From: Aquiluna sp.
GTDB lineage: Bacteria > Actinomycetota > Actinomycetes > Actinomycetales > Microbacteriaceae
DNA: 64,000 bases
Assembly: GCA_021741585.1 (NCBI GenBank)
Contig: JAIOXN010000001.1
Span: forward strand, 859,059-923,058
Direction of reading: 5' to 3'
The notes under the pieces are model-generated. The model worked only from the letters and a program-made list of their open reading frames with translations. It was not told the DNA's origin and did no database searches. Of the stretch, positions 56,254 through 63,385 are shown in pieces (the stretch's first letter is position 1; every line of letters begins with the position of its first letter). A program made the translations under genes and the position numbers.

Positions 56254-57048
56254 TTATTTCAGCAACGAACCCATTTGCTTAGCAATTAGGCCTGCGGCAA
56301 ATACTGGGTTGAGTCTTGAGAGACGATCCATAAGCTTTGCATCGGAACCGATGCAAAGTCTTGGAGAGTTTTTCTCAATCGCATCCACCATTGCCTTTGC
56401 CGCAACTGGAGCCTCGGTGGTCTTGAACTTTGAAGATTCAGCATCAGCGCCGCCTGGCATATCCAAGCCAGAGTTCTTGGCGATGTTCGTGTTGATTGCG
56501 CCAGGGAAAACGATAGTCACGCCCACGTTGGTTCCAAGAAGTTCTGAGCGCAGACCCTCGGTCATCAGTTTGATGGCTGCCTTGGATGCTCCATAAACGC
56601 TTTGCCCAGGCACTGGTGCGTAGGCACCCATTGAAGACACATTCAAGATGTGCGCTTCTGGGCGAGTTAGCAACCCTGGCAAGAAAGCCTTGGTGAGCAT
56701 GAGGGGCCCAGTGAAATTCACATCCATCACACGATGGGCATCAGCCATTGAAAGATCATTGATCTTCACAAATGGCTGAATGATTCCAGCGTTGTTAATC
56801 AATGCATCAACCGGGCCTAGGGAAGCCTCAACCTCAGCGGGTAGAGCTGCAACACCATCGGCATCGGTGATGTTTAGAACAAAAGAAGCGACTTCGCCAC
56901 GAGCAAGGGTTTTGGTTTCTTCCAAAGTCTCCTCGCGCATATCAACTGCAGCAACCCTGGCTCCCCTGGAAACCAACTCGAGAACCAACTGCCGACCCAT
57001 GCCGGATCCGGCACCTGTGACAACAACTACTTTTCCTTGGACTCTCAT
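56254..57048 (-). CDS. Short-chain dehydrogenase/reductase
   Basis: 264 residues. TGAGSGMGRQL cofactor motif (about 11-21), INNAGII near 86, catalytic SSMGAYAPVPGQSVYGASKAA with Ser, Tyr and Lys. The C-terminal half, with PGAINTNIAKNSG, is typical of fatty-acyl or ketone SDRs. Substrate unknown. AAGGAAATC precedes the ATG. It runs against vapC, 20 bp from stop to stop. Confidence 0.9.
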   Translation of the reverse strand: MRVQGKVVVVTGAGSGMGRQLVLELVSRGARVAAVDMREETLEETKTLARGEVASFVLNITDADGVAALPAEVEASLGPVDALINNAGIIQPFVKINDLSMADAHRVMDVNFTGPLMLTKAFLPGLLTRPEAHILNVSSMGAYAPVPGQSVYGASKAAIKLMTEGLRSELLGTNVGVTIVFPGAINTNIAKNSGLDMPGGADAESSKFKTTEAPVAAKAMVDAIEKNSPRLCIGSDAKLMDRLSRLNPVFAAGLIAKQMGSLLK

Positions 57049-57119
57049 GATTTCCTTCTTCTGGAGATTATTGAATCTCCAATTTCAGGATACGCCTACA
57101 GCTCCAGGCCAAAAACCAA

Positions 57120-58133
57120 TTACTTCAGGTTTTGAATAAAGAAATCACCTAGCAGTGATGCATATCTGTCGGTCTCCAAAAGCATGCCCTCGGTGTGGTC
57201 GGCACCCTCAAACCTTTCGAGCGAAATATCTACACCGACTGACTTGGCATATTCGTAGAAGTCAACCGAGGACTGATATTCCAACCTCTGATCGTTATCG
57301 CCATGGAGAATCAACATTGGCCTAGAGCCTGCCTTTTGGATACTGTCTTTCACATCAGTTTCAACAAGATTCACTCCGTGCAAAAGCTGAGCTGAGGCGA
57401 TAGCTAATTGCCACAAAAACCCAGGAAAGCCCTGGTATTCAACTTCTTTTGTGGCAGCGGCATTGAAGTCAAAGATTGTACCCTCCATGGCAAAGGCTGA
57501 AACCTTGTCAGTTTTAGCAGGCAACAACGAGGTTGCAATAGCACCTCCGGAAACCCCAAACATTCCAATCGATCCGACCGGGACCCTCTTCTCGGAGACC
57601 AGATAATCGGCAATCACAGCCAAGTCAGAGGACTCTTCCTGGCCGGCAGAATGCCGGCCATCGGTGCAGGTGGATTCTCCAGAATCTCGCATGTCAACCA
57701 ACAAAACATTGAGCCCAGACTTCACCAGCATGGAGGTTGGCAGCAGGGTGTTATAACCCTTCTTCGATGCACCAATACCGTGAGTCACAATCACGGTCTT
57801 TTTGTTCCGTGGATCTTCTGCATGAATCCACCAAGCTGAAAGTTCTATACCTGAAGCAACTTCAATCTTCTGTTCTTCAAACGGAACACCAACCAACCAC
57901 CAATTGCTCAGATCGTGTTGAACCCACTTATTCCATCCCGAACCACGGAAGGGACCAGAGTTATAGGTGGCGGTTCGAAAGTTGTCGGGGAAATTATCAA
58001 GCGCATCCTGGTTCACGGCACATGGAACTTTGGTTCCAGAGGTGTAGACGTAGTCGCCAACGGCGAGACCTGCTCCGCCAAGAGCAATCGCCACAGCACC
58101 GGCGATTGCAGCAATCCACTTTGATTTGCGCAT
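57120..58133 (-). CDS. Membrane-anchored alpha/beta hydrolase
   Basis: 337 residues. N-terminal hydrophobic anchor (WIAAIAGAVAIALGGAGLAVG). Hydrolase fold with nucleophile elbow GMFGVSGGAIA (Ser near 197), LHGDNDQRLEY (Asp) and GADHTEGML (His). VIVTHGIGASKKG is the oxyanion-hole strand. Substrate unknown, resembling extracytoplasmic BAAT/YqkD-like esterases. TAACTT ends 6 nt before the ATG, so leaderless. Confidence 0.88.
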   Translation of the reverse strand: MRKSKWIAAIAGAVAIALGGAGLAVGDYVYTSGTKVPCAVNQDALDNFPDNFRTATYNSGPFRGSGWNKWVQHDLSNWWLVGVPFEEQKIEVASGIELSAWWIHAEDPRNKKTVIVTHGIGASKKGYNTLLPTSMLVKSGLNVLLVDMRDSGESTCTDGRHSAGQEESSDLAVIADYLVSEKRVPVGSIGMFGVSGGAIATSLLPAKTDKVSAFAMEGTIFDFNAAATKEVEYQGFPGFLWQLAIASAQLLHGVNLVETDVKDSIQKAGSRPMLILHGDNDQRLEYQSSVDFYEYAKSVGVDISLERFEGADHTEGMLLETDRYASLLGDFFIQNLK

Positions 58134-58361
58134 CTACGAAAGTTAGCACAATCAGGAATGGCAATAATGTCCTACCCACCAAATAGCTTGCAACTGGGTA
58201 AGGGTTAGTTCATTTCCCCCACCCCGGCTGGAGATCCGGATTTCCAGTCGACTCCTTTGATTAGGAGGGAAGACCCCGCGCCTAGGGGGAGCGGGGTCTT
58301 CTTCTCTGAATTGCGAAGGGAAAGAGATTTGGTGGCAGACTCAATCTTGTTAGGGGACTAA
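58134..58361 (+). ncRNA. Structured intergenic stretch with consecutive hairpins, possible small RNA
   Basis: 228 bp between divergent genes. In 58225-58300 three stem-loops follow one another: CTGGA/TCCAG, CTCCT/AGGAG and a 10-bp AAGACCCCGC/GCGGGGTCTT hairpin (58270-58300), followed by CTTCTTCTCT. The last resembles a weak plus-strand terminator although no gene on that strand ends here. A short untranslated transcript would explain it. No known RNA family is recognised. Confidence 0.35.
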
Positions 58362-58883
58362 ATGGAAATCTTTTTGGGGCTGGTTGCAATCTGGGCCATC
58401 TTTTCCGTGAAGGCAAAAAAGCAAAAACACAAAGAAGATGAGATTTACCATCGTGCGATTACAGATGCCCAACAAGAACTTGCTCACGAACAAGCTGCAT
58501 ATAACCAGATGACGCAGTCACTTCCAACAATCTATGGACCTGGAACATTCACAATCAGGGTCAATACAAATAGTGCTGACCCAGGTGTGATCAATAACTA
58601 CACCGAGTATCTAGAGCGCGAGTTCACAAAAGACACCGAGTTCATGGCAATCCTTGAACACCAGCCAAATAGGTCAAACAAACATGCAATTAGGGTCGAG
58701 GTTTCAACCGCCACAATGGGCTACCTCTACCTAGAAAACAATCAAGAGATCTGTGAAGAACTCGACAAGGTTGGCGGCAGGGCAACCTGCGAAGCAAAGC
58801 TCGTGAAAGAGAAGATCACTGGAATGTATGACCTATTTATTGACTTGGATTTTCCGCTACTCATCGGCGAACCAAAAGCCTAG
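58362..58883 (+). CDS. Membrane-anchored protein with HIRAN-like domain
   Basis: 173 residues. One N-terminal transmembrane helix (FLGLVAIWAIFSV) followed by basic residues and a coiled-coil stretch (EDEIYHRAITDAQQELAHEQAAYNQM). The second half, AILEHQPNRSNKHAIRVEVSTATMGYLYLENNQEICEELDKVGG, follows the HIRAN pattern (..ePdNp.dpnAi.V....iGyl....). HIRAN modules occur in helicases and DNA-processing proteins. A lone membrane-tethered one is odd. Domain call is by eye only. AGGGG precedes the ATG. Confidence 0.6.
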   Translation: MEIFLGLVAIWAIFSVKAKKQKHKEDEIYHRAITDAQQELAHEQAAYNQMTQSLPTIYGPGTFTIRVNTNSADPGVINNYTEYLEREFTKDTEFMAILEHQPNRSNKHAIRVEVSTATMGYLYLENNQEICEELDKVGGRATCEAKLVKEKITGMYDLFIDLDFPLLIGEPKA

Positions 58884-58950
58884 AAATAAGAAAACTCATA
58901 ACGTAATGAGAAGCACCAGTTTATTTGCGGCCTAACAACAAGCCAATTGC

Positions 58951-59424
58951 CTAGCCAGGAAAAGGCATAAAGAGCAGGCGATCAAAGTTGACTGACCGAA
59001 CAAACCCAATTGATTCATAAAAGGTGATCACGTCAGCTGCACTTGCCTCAACCATCATCCCGAGAGAGCCGATTTGCTCTCGGGCGACAAGGCTTCTCTG
59101 GAATGCATCACTAACCAAAGCCCGTCCAATTCCCTGACCCTGGTAATACTTTGAGACAGCAAGCCTCGCCAATAAAGTGACCGGAACAGGAAAGTTCGGC
59201 ATCCCGGACCGAAGAGGCTTGGGAAGAGATGACCTCAGGACTACTCCTGCAGCCAAAGAATAGAACCCAACAACCTCAGAGCCCATTAGAAGCACAAAGG
59301 TTCGTGCAGTCCCTGTCAGCTCAGCGATACCAGCTTTGTTTTTCAACCACAGATCAAGCGCTTCAGATCCAGAGTCAAAGCTCTCGAGATTGTGGTTTTG
59401 ACTCAGTGGCTGTGTGCCTACCAT
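58951..59424 (-). CDS. GNAT-type toxin (TacT-like)
   Basis: 157 residues from the ATG. GNAT fold with FDSGSEALDLWLKNKA at the start, VVGFYSLAAGVVLRSS, and the acetyl-CoA loop YYQGQGIGRALVSDAFQRS. Family members acetylate aminoacyl-tRNA and stop translation (family knowledge). Follows the DUF1778 antitoxin with an overlap of 7 bp, or 16 bp if an upstream in-frame TTG is the start. A standard TacAT arrangement. Confidence 0.88.
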   Translation of the reverse strand: MVGTQPLSQNHNLESFDSGSEALDLWLKNKAGIAELTGTARTFVLLMGSEVVGFYSLAAGVVLRSSLPKPLRSGMPNFPVPVTLLARLAVSKYYQGQGIGRALVSDAFQRSLVAREQIGSLGMMVEASAADVITFYESIGFVRSVNFDRLLFMPFPG

Positions 59425-59699
59425 TTGGCCCAAGGCTTCGGGATTGAGAGCAACTTCTCGATTCGCTCTCTTGCGTCCGGAGCATTCGTTACCTCGGAAA
59501 GAAAAGCGTCAAACTTCTCAGGCTCCAGAACAAAAACTCTTTGATCCAAGAGGGCTTCCTGCGCCTGGGAAACTGCGGCATGCAAGATAAAGCCAGTAAC
59601 CGATGTTCCGGTAAGTTCTGCAGCCGCTTCCAGAATCTGCTTCTGTTCGGATGTAGTTCTGAGTTGGATGCGATCGTCTTTAGCCATAGTGACAGTCAT
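59418..59699 (-). CDS. DUF1778 (TacA-type) antitoxin
   Basis: 93 residues. A ribbon-helix-helix N-terminus (DDRIQLRTTSEQKQILEAAAELTGTSVTGFILHAAVSQAQEALLDQ) typical of DUF1778, then a toxin-binding tail. Starts at an ATG with AGGAG 4 nt upstream. An ATG four codons in is also possible. It sits 79 bp from a DnaA box on the upstream side. Confidence 0.9.
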   Translation of the reverse strand: MTVTMAKDDRIQLRTTSEQKQILEAAAELTGTSVTGFILHAAVSQAQEALLDQRVFVLEPEKFDAFLSEVTNAPDARERIEKLLSIPKPWAKW

Positions 59700-59778
59700 T
59701 TTACTCCTGTATGCATAAAGTCAGTACAAAATAATGTGACCAACAACTCTCGCATAATCAGGGCAAAAGTGATTTAAG

Positions 59779-59787
59779 TTATCCACA
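59779..59787 (+). promoter_or_regulatory. Perfect DnaA box (TTATCCACA)
   Basis: Exact consensus, followed by GACCT as at 61980. 79 bp upstream of the TacA antitoxin start. Confidence 0.6.
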
Positions 59788-59917
59788 GACCTGGCGAATA
59801 GGGACTTTGGCTATTCCACATTCTTAGGGCAGTCACACCACTCGCACTCACACATAAGGCTCGGCAGGCCACAAACTGCGCACTCCCACATTTACATCAA
59901 CCCCTCACCGCACTTGT

Positions 59918-60073
59918 TCACTTTTTGATGCCCATCTTGATAGCTCCCAGAACAATCCCCACAACCATGCCAAGACCAATTAGGGCAGGAAGACCAATGG
60001 CTAGAACCGCAATGGCAAAGACAAGGCCAACAACATATCGGATCGCACCAGACGCATTCTTTTGATTTCTCAC
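59918..60073 (-). CDS. 51-residue membrane protein
   Basis: Short gene of 51 codons: a basic N-terminus (MRNQKNASGAIR), then a glycine/alanine/valine-rich hydrophobic run of about 32 residues that could form one or two helices, and a basic end (KMGIKK). The GTG start has a perfect AAGGAGG five bases upstream, which strongly supports translation. No family recognised. A 15-bp hairpin stands just before the ribosome site. Confidence 0.7.
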   Translation of the reverse strand: MRNQKNASGAIRYVVGLVFAIAVLAIGLPALIGLGMVVGIVLGAIKMGIKK

Positions 60074-60097
60074 CACTACCTCCTTAGATAAACATGC

Positions 60098-60131
60098 ACC
60101 ACCCCACCGACAAAGATGTCGGTGGGGTGGT
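60098..60131. repeat. 15-bp perfect inverted repeat
   Basis: Arms ACCACCCCACCGACA and TGTCGGTGGGGTGGT with an AAGA loop. It stands 12 bp upstream of the AAGGAGG of the small membrane gene and 26 bp before the next plus-strand gene. It lacks a clear T-run on either side, so it may be a leader structure or an operator rather than a terminator. Confidence 0.7.
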
Positions 60132-60157
60132 TTAGCTTAAAGTCTTGAGGGGGAAAC

Positions 60158-60370
60158 ATGAGAAATTTATTTAGATGGCTGCTTGGGCTTCCGTTGATTG
60201 ACAAGTCCCAACCAATCCAGCACCTACCAACCCGCAAACCAAATCCATCACCGATGGATGAGGGTGACTATCACTCCGGTCCATACGGATATTCACCAAA
60301 CACCGCTTACCCAGAGACTCAATATGGATCTGGCTTCGATGAGGATGCAGAGTGGAACGAAGAGCACTAG
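60158..60370 (+). CDS. Small acidic protein
   Basis: 70 residues. The N-terminus is hydrophobic-basic (MRNLFRWLLGLPLIDKS) and the rest is Pro/Tyr/Gly-rich and acidic (GPYGYSPNTAYPETQYGSGFDEDAEWNEEH). GAGGGGG lies before the ATG. It overlaps the start of the protease gene by 19 bp and is likely co-translated with it. No family recognised. Confidence 0.6.
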   Translation: MRNLFRWLLGLPLIDKSQPIQHLPTRKPNPSPMDEGDYHSGPYGYSPNTAYPETQYGSGFDEDAEWNEEH

Positions 60371-61095
60371 CAATTGCGGCAACAGTTCTGCTGCTCTCTG
60401 GTTGCACCGCAACCCAAGAGCAGGCAACAGTTATATCTAACCCAACTGAAACGGTCGCACCGATAAGGGCAAACCTTTATCAGACCCCAGAACATATGGA
60501 GCGACTGGTCTCATATGCAAAAAGCATCAGTTACGAAATTTGGTGCGGTGAGGGCTCTGGTTCTGGCTGGGGAGTCAAATACACAAATCAAGATGGAACA
60601 TTTGAATACATTGTCACCAATCAACACGTGGTTGACGATTGCCTAGACGGTGAAGAGATAACCGTTTGGTCGAACTATGACGACTTCAAAGCAGAATTAG
60701 TGATCGCAGATCTAAGAGATCCTGATCTCGATAATGACGTCTTTGCCCAGGATCTCGCACTACTCAAACCAATTGATTACACCCCAGTGACTACAGATGA
60801 CTTGGCATATCACTATCCACTCGGTAGCTGGGTCATGATTGCAGGTTTCCCGGGCGTGCAGGGGTATGGGTCACTTGTCATAACCACAGGCATAATCTCC
60901 AGCGAGATGTCACCAAGTGGCTTCACCACAACAGCTGCCATAAATCCAGGGAGCTCTGGCTCCCTGGTTATGAACTCAAGGGGTCAAGTTATCGGAATCG
61001 CCTATTCCGGATATGACGAGAATGAGATGAACGACCACGGCTTCTTTTTGCCAATGATGAGGTTGTCTGAGTTGTTTGGCTTGATCAATGAGTAG
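60352..61095 (+). CDS. Trypsin-like serine protease, lipoprotein
   Basis: 247 residues. Lipoprotein signal with the cysteine at residue 18 (LLLSGCTATQ). Protease core with His in VTNQHVVDDC, Asp in FAQDLALLKP and Ser in AAINPGSSGSLVMN, an HtrA-like triad where the usual GNSG reads GSSG. There is no PDZ domain. GTG start within the preceding 70-residue gene. Acts on the outer face of the membrane. Confidence 0.85.
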   Translation: MERRALAIAATVLLLSGCTATQEQATVISNPTETVAPIRANLYQTPEHMERLVSYAKSISYEIWCGEGSGSGWGVKYTNQDGTFEYIVTNQHVVDDCLDGEEITVWSNYDDFKAELVIADLRDPDLDNDVFAQDLALLKPIDYTPVTTDDLAYHYPLGSWVMIAGFPGVQGYGSLVITTGIISSEMSPSGFTTTAAINPGSSGSLVMNSRGQVIGIAYSGYDENEMNDHGFFLPMMRLSELFGLINE

Positions 61096-61103
61096 CTGTG
61101 TTG

Positions 61104-61382
61104 CTATTTGTATCCTGCCCCCGAAGGTGCCACCTCAACAGTGTGACTGATTCTTGCTCCAACGGCTAGGGCGTATCTCTGTATTGTCGAGAGCTTTGGG
61201 TCATTGTCGTAAGACTCAAATGCAGCTACCGAAGGTTGGGTAATACCCATTCGCTTTCCCACCTCAGTCTGGGTAAGTCCACTTGTGATTCGAACCTGAA
61301 CCAATTGATAAAGCATAGAAGCGTCTGCCTCTGCGAGTTCCATGGCTCGGATCTCAAGAGCGCTCAAGCCAGATAGATCCAT
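61104..61382 (-). CDS. higA: HigA-type antitoxin (XRE helix-turn-helix)
   Basis: 92 residues. XRE helix-turn-helix in RITSGLTQTEVGKRMGITQPSVAAFESYDNDPKLSTIQRYALAVGARI. Follows the toxin gene, the usual HigBA order. AAGGAG precedes the ATG. A -10 box (TATAAT) overlapping a palindrome lies in the 38-bp gap, allowing separate antitoxin expression. Confidence 0.88.
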   Translation of the reverse strand: MDLSGLSALEIRAMELAEADASMLYQLVQVRITSGLTQTEVGKRMGITQPSVAAFESYDNDPKLSTIQRYALAVGARISHTVEVAPSGAGYK

Positions 61383-61398
61383 TTTTTCAACTCCTTTA

Positions 61399-61416
61399 TT
61401 ATAGATTGCAGTCTAT
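61399..61416 (-). promoter_or_regulatory. Internal higA promoter with operator
   Basis: On the minus strand ATAGACTGCAATCTAT (16 bp, palindromic except one pair) overlaps the -10 TATAAT. It stands between the toxin stop and the antitoxin start. A HigA-binding site is inferred. Confidence 0.6.
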
Positions 61417-61420
61417 TTTG

Positions 61421-61816
61421 TTATTTTGATTCCTTCAAGCCCCAAAACGACGACAATCCATTTCTGTAGAACAAAAGTGCCCGCTCTATTTCCAGATTTT
61501 GCATGATGCGCGTAGCCAAACGGGTGGAGCCAATTCGCTTCCTATGCAGGTGCAAGCCAATCACAAGGGATCCCGAAACCGAGAACTCAACTTGGTAAAG
61601 CCGCCAGTGGAACACCTGCTTTGTTCCGTAATCGAAGGAACCACGAAGCTCATATAGTTTTTGTGCAGCTGAAGTTCGGATGGGCTTCACCTCTTTGACG
61701 TTTAGCAAGAGGCCTCTTTCAAGACGAGAAATAATGTTTGCAAATCTGCCGACAATGTTCGCCGCTAGATATTCATCCAACTCAATGGAACGGACCATCC
61801 GGCGAAAAGTCTCCAT
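61421..61816 (-). CDS. higB: HigB/RelE-like toxin
   Basis: 131 residues from the ATG. The core KLYELRGSFDYGTKQVFHWRLYQVEFSVSGSLVIGLHLHRKRIGSTRLATRIMQNLEIERALLFYRNG resembles the phage Gp49/HigB group of RelE-fold ribonucleases. Catalytic residues are not certain from sequence. A TTG at 61906 would add 30 residues but is less like the family. Its linked HigA-type gene downstream supports the call. Confidence 0.72.
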   Translation of the reverse strand: METFRRMVRSIELDEYLAANIVGRFANIISRLERGLLLNVKEVKPIRTSAAQKLYELRGSFDYGTKQVFHWRLYQVEFSVSGSLVIGLHLHRKRIGSTRLATRIMQNLEIERALLFYRNGLSSFWGLKESK

Positions 61817-61979
61817 GAGCTGCAATCCGGAACCCTCTCGATACCAATGAAATTGGATAGGGGCCCTTGATGGCTCAGAGCAGATTGATGTCAATGGCAA
61901 TCCCAAGATCTAAGTTGATTTGTTTGCATCCAAAGAAATTAGCCAGATACCAATCACCGAAAAACACAAACAAGAGGTC

Positions 61980-61988
61980 TGTGGATAA
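61980..61988 (-). promoter_or_regulatory. Perfect DnaA box (TTATCCACA)
   Basis: Exact consensus on the minus strand, followed by GACCT as at 59779. It lies 163 bp upstream of the HigB ATG, or 73 bp from the alternative TTG. Confidence 0.6.
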
Positions 61989-62126
61989 CCAGCAAAAGAA
62001 ACCAGCTGTGAAGATGTCACCCCCCTTAGCTAGAGTCACATCTGCATCAAGAACGACAACGCTAAGAACTGGCTAGTTGTCTAGCAACCCGGTCCCACGA
62101 TTCAGGGTGCTCCAGTAATAGATGCG

Positions 62127-62170
62127 GCAGCTGCAGAAAGCAGCTGCAAGTCGTGGGGCCATTGGCCCCA
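62127..62170 (+). repeat. Two hairpins ahead of an unknown gene
   Basis: First: GCAGCTGC, AGAAA, GCAGCTGC (62127-62147). Second: TGGGGCC, ATT, GGCCCCA (62154-62170), 6 bp before the AGGAGG ribosome site of the next gene. Both are perfect. The second could affect ribosome access. The rest of the 280 bp before this gene shows only a DnaA box. Confidence 0.6.
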
Positions 62171-62187
62171 AAGAATAGGAGGCCAAT

Positions 62188-62583
62188 ATGCCAGATTTCA
62201 ACCCGATCAAATGTGCTCTCTACACACCAGGTCACAACGTTCACTACATCCAAGCCAAGGTCTACCGAGAAGCAAAGAAATACCCGGCAACAGTCGAACT
62301 AATCTCAACTACTCAGGTGAGGGTAAAGACCAGAAGGCAAGACCAGGTTCTCTATAACCACAACGCAACCGAGCTCTACATGCAGGCACTTGCTGCACTC
62401 AACGGCGAGATCAACTACGCCCCAAACTCGCACCTTCTCTACATCCTCCACGAGCAAGCCAGCAAGAGCGTGAAGGAAGCCTGGCTAATGGCCAGCCTCT
62501 CCGAGAAGCCAATGGGAGATTGCAAGTCACAAGAAGAGGTTTGGCCGGTAGAAGAATTGCTCACGCTAGAAGGGGAGGATTAG
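62188..62583 (+). CDS. Protein of unknown function
   Basis: 131 residues, soluble, no signal or membrane segment. Begins PDFNPIKCALYTPGHNVHYIQAKVYREAKKYPATVELISTTQVRVKTRRQDQVLYNHNATELYMQALAAL, suggesting a small alpha/beta fold. The C-terminus is acidic. AGGAGG stands 5 nt before the ATG. No family recognised. It converges with the PH-like gene. Confidence 0.65.
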   Translation: MPDFNPIKCALYTPGHNVHYIQAKVYREAKKYPATVELISTTQVRVKTRRQDQVLYNHNATELYMQALAALNGEINYAPNSHLLYILHEQASKSVKEAWLMASLSEKPMGDCKSQEEVWPVEELLTLEGED

Positions 62584-62638
62584 AAGTCCTTCTTGTGAGC
62601 TTCAGCCAGTGAGCTCCATTAGAAGAGGACCGGTGAGG

Positions 62639-63385
62639 TTAGCCCTTTGGGTTCTTGCTCCAGTACTCAGCAGTCTTATCCCGCACATCCTGCACGATCT
62701 TCATTGCCTCTGCTCTGGCAGCTTCTTCACCTTCTTGGAACATCTCCACGCAAATCACCGCCATGATTCCAGGGGTGATGCCCGTGCGGCTATCAGCCGC
62801 AAGGGTTGAAGCCCTGTTCCTGTTGCTCACAGCAAGGTCAACCTCAAAGCCGTTATCACCAGCGAAAAGATTGATTAGTTTGTCGAAGTCCCACTCTCTT
62901 GCGTGATTGGGACCAGCAAACAAGATTCTTTGGTTTGTGAAGATTGCAGTTCCAACATCTATGGTTGTTTGCTCTTCAGGGTTTGGGGTGATGTTTCCGT
63001 CGCTACCACCCACACTGAAGCTGACGTTTTTGCTCACCCTCAAATTCACACCGCCATAGCTACTGGAGATCTTTGAGCCTGCACCTTTATATTCCCTGAG
63101 CTCAACCTGCCCGCGCTGATAGATGACTTTCTCACCTTTGCGAAGAGCCAGATAAGTATCAATACCCCCGAAGTCACTAACCACAGCCTCAAGCTGATCT
63201 GCCAGTTTCCCCATGTGGCCCATGTTGCGCTCAATGCGCTGCTTTCTAAGCAAACGCCAAATAGCAACCGCGAACACAGCAAACAAGAGGATCAGCAGCC
63301 AACCAACCGGTTGTTGTTGCAGTTCCGTCAACAGCCAAGCAACCATGAGAACGATAGCCACGATGCCAATGAAAATTAAAGCCAT
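62639..63385 (-). CDS. Membrane protein with PH-like domain
   Basis: 248 residues. Two N-terminal membrane helices (MALIFIGIVAIVLMVAWLL and VGWLLILLFAVFAVAIWRLL), a basic link, and a soluble part. The soluble part reads YLALRKGEKVIYQRGQVELREYKG, VGTAIFTNQRILFAGPNHAREWDFDKL and later a helical tail, resembling bacterial PH-like domains (a beta-barrel that turns sharply at FTNQRILF). Function unknown. Start chosen at the ATG after GGGGG. A TTG 18 bp upstream is possible. Confidence 0.68.
   Translation of the reverse strand: MALIFIGIVAIVLMVAWLLTELQQQPVGWLLILLFAVFAVAIWRLLRKQRIERNMGHMGKLADQLEAVVSDFGGIDTYLALRKGEKVIYQRGQVELREYKGAGSKISSSYGGVNLRVSKNVSFSVGGSDGNITPNPEEQTTIDVGTAIFTNQRILFAGPNHAREWDFDKLINLFAGDNGFEVDLAVSNRNRASTLAADSRTGITPGIMAVICVEMFQEGEEAARAEAMKIVQDVRDKTAEYWSKNPKG

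Noticed and set aside
53022-61988. Replication origin around the DnaA boxes
   Set aside because: The boxes are single and kilobases apart, with no AT-rich unwinding region or dnaA/dnaN neighbours. The origin should lie upstream of gyrB.
61867-62076. Open frame of 69 codons on the plus strand
   Set aside because: Overlaps the toxin gene start, has no ribosome site, and reads as low-complexity basic sequence.
62127-62147. CRISPR-like repeat
   Set aside because: GCAGCTGC occurs only twice, is self-complementary and forms one hairpin. There is no spacer array.
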